8,622 nucleotides of DNA from JAUJNH01 sp038253125. GTDB lineage: Bacteria; Actinomycetota; Acidimicrobiia; Acidimicrobiales; JAUJNH01. Positions 8,233 to 8,622 of this stretch are shown in pieces (the first letter of the stretch is position 1; each line of letters opens with the position of its first letter). The position numbers were made by a program, and so were the translations under genes. The notes under the pieces were generated by a model. The model was not told the DNA's origin and did no database searches. It worked only from the letters and a program-made list of their open reading frames with translations. The stretch spans positions 1 to 8,622 of the forward strand of contig JBBSHM010000106.1 of the NCBI GenBank assembly GCA_038253125.1. The letters are read 5' to 3'.

Positions 8233-8622
8233 TCAGCCCTCGACCCGCTTGCGGATGAGGTCGATCTTGGCGCCAGTGTCGTTGGCGTCGGCGCCCTGCA
8301 CCTCCAGGAGGGCGGCCCGGTCCTCGTCCGCCGCCTTTTTGGCCTTGGCCGTGTCGGACTCGGCCAGCACGGCATCGGCGCCGACCTCCATCATCCGCTC
8401 GGCGTAGCGCACGAGCGTCTCCACCATCTCGTCCTCGGGCACCACGGCCACATTGCGGCCCTTGATGAACAGGTGACCCTTGCGGCGGCCGGCGGCGATC
8501 CCAAGGTCGGCGTCGCGCGCCTCGCCGGGCCCGTTCACCACACATCCCATCACCGCGATCTGCAGGGGGATCTCGCGGTCACCGAAGGCGGCGAGGGCGT
8601 CGTTGGCCACCTTGATGACGTC
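8233..8622 (-). CDS. ispG: IspG (GcpE), HMBPP synthase, C-terminal part
   Basis: The 3' 129 codons lie in the window; the 5' part is beyond the right edge. IspG is the 4Fe-4S enzyme converting MEcPP to HMBPP in the non-mevalonate isoprenoid pathway. The segment reads DVIKVANDALAAFGDREIPL, then the diagnostic AVMGCVVNGPGEARDADLGIAAG, whose Cys is the third cluster ligand; the CxxC pair would be off the window. KGHLFIKGRNVAVVPEDEMV and a long charged helix to the end follow. The frame runs open to the window edge, so the internal GTG at 8610 is not a start. The C-terminus past the domain (about the last 45 residues, Ala/Asp/Lys-rich) is somewhat longer than I expect for the family. No terminator hairpin is seen in the 8-bp convergent gap. 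Confidence 0.96.
   Translation of the reverse strand, partial: DVIKVANDALAAFGDREIPLQIAVMGCVVNGPGEARDADLGIAAGRRKGHLFIKGRNVAVVPEDEMVETLVRYAERMMEVGADAVLAESDTAKAKKAADEDRAALLEVQGADANDTGAKIDLIRKRVEG

Overview
The window is high-GC (roughly 70% by eye) bacterial chromosome from an actinomycete-type genome. It has long stop-free shadow frames, several GTG/TTG starts, an IF-2 with a very long Pro/Gly/Ala-rich linker, and the minus-strand gene order ispG ... proS - rimP - nusA - ylxR - infB - ylxP (DUF503) - rbfA. That order and the protein sequences point to Actinomycetota. A deep lineage such as Acidimicrobiia is plausible, but I cannot establish it from the sequence alone.

Read in the direction of transcription (right to left): the right edge holds the 3' part of ispG (isoprenoid precursor synthesis). 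It is followed by a small accessory pocket. One gene there is a plus-strand small protein with a two-segment glycine zipper, convergent with ispG. The other is a divergent minus-strand hypothetical gene with a leaderless-looking promoter. A 147-bp spacer with three TGGCGCGCCA-like palindromes and a strong hairpin leads to proS, a short type-3 prolyl-tRNA synthetase that lacks the editing insertion.

After a 99-bp gap with a candidate extended -10 element comes a compact translation/transcription cluster. RimP (30S maturation) overlaps NusA (elongation, termination and antitermination) by 4 bp. It is followed by YlxR (RNA-binding), IF-2 (TTG start) and the DUF503/YlxP protein. A 216-bp spacer with inverted repeats and a possible leaderless promoter then separates rbfA (30S maturation, only its first 20 codons present) at the left edge. 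Together the genes serve ribosome assembly, initiation, RNA polymerase elongation control and tRNA charging, a classic conserved block.

I found no mobile element, CRISPR array, rRNA/tRNA gene or defence cassette, and nothing I would call a new multi-gene system. The items most worth a second look are the small two-segment glycine-zipper protein, the ylxR 5' end (its first conserved cysteine lies upstream of the only canonical start, implying a frameshift, a non-canonical start or a sequence error), the palindrome cluster before proS, and the NRMD variant of the IF-2 G4 motif.
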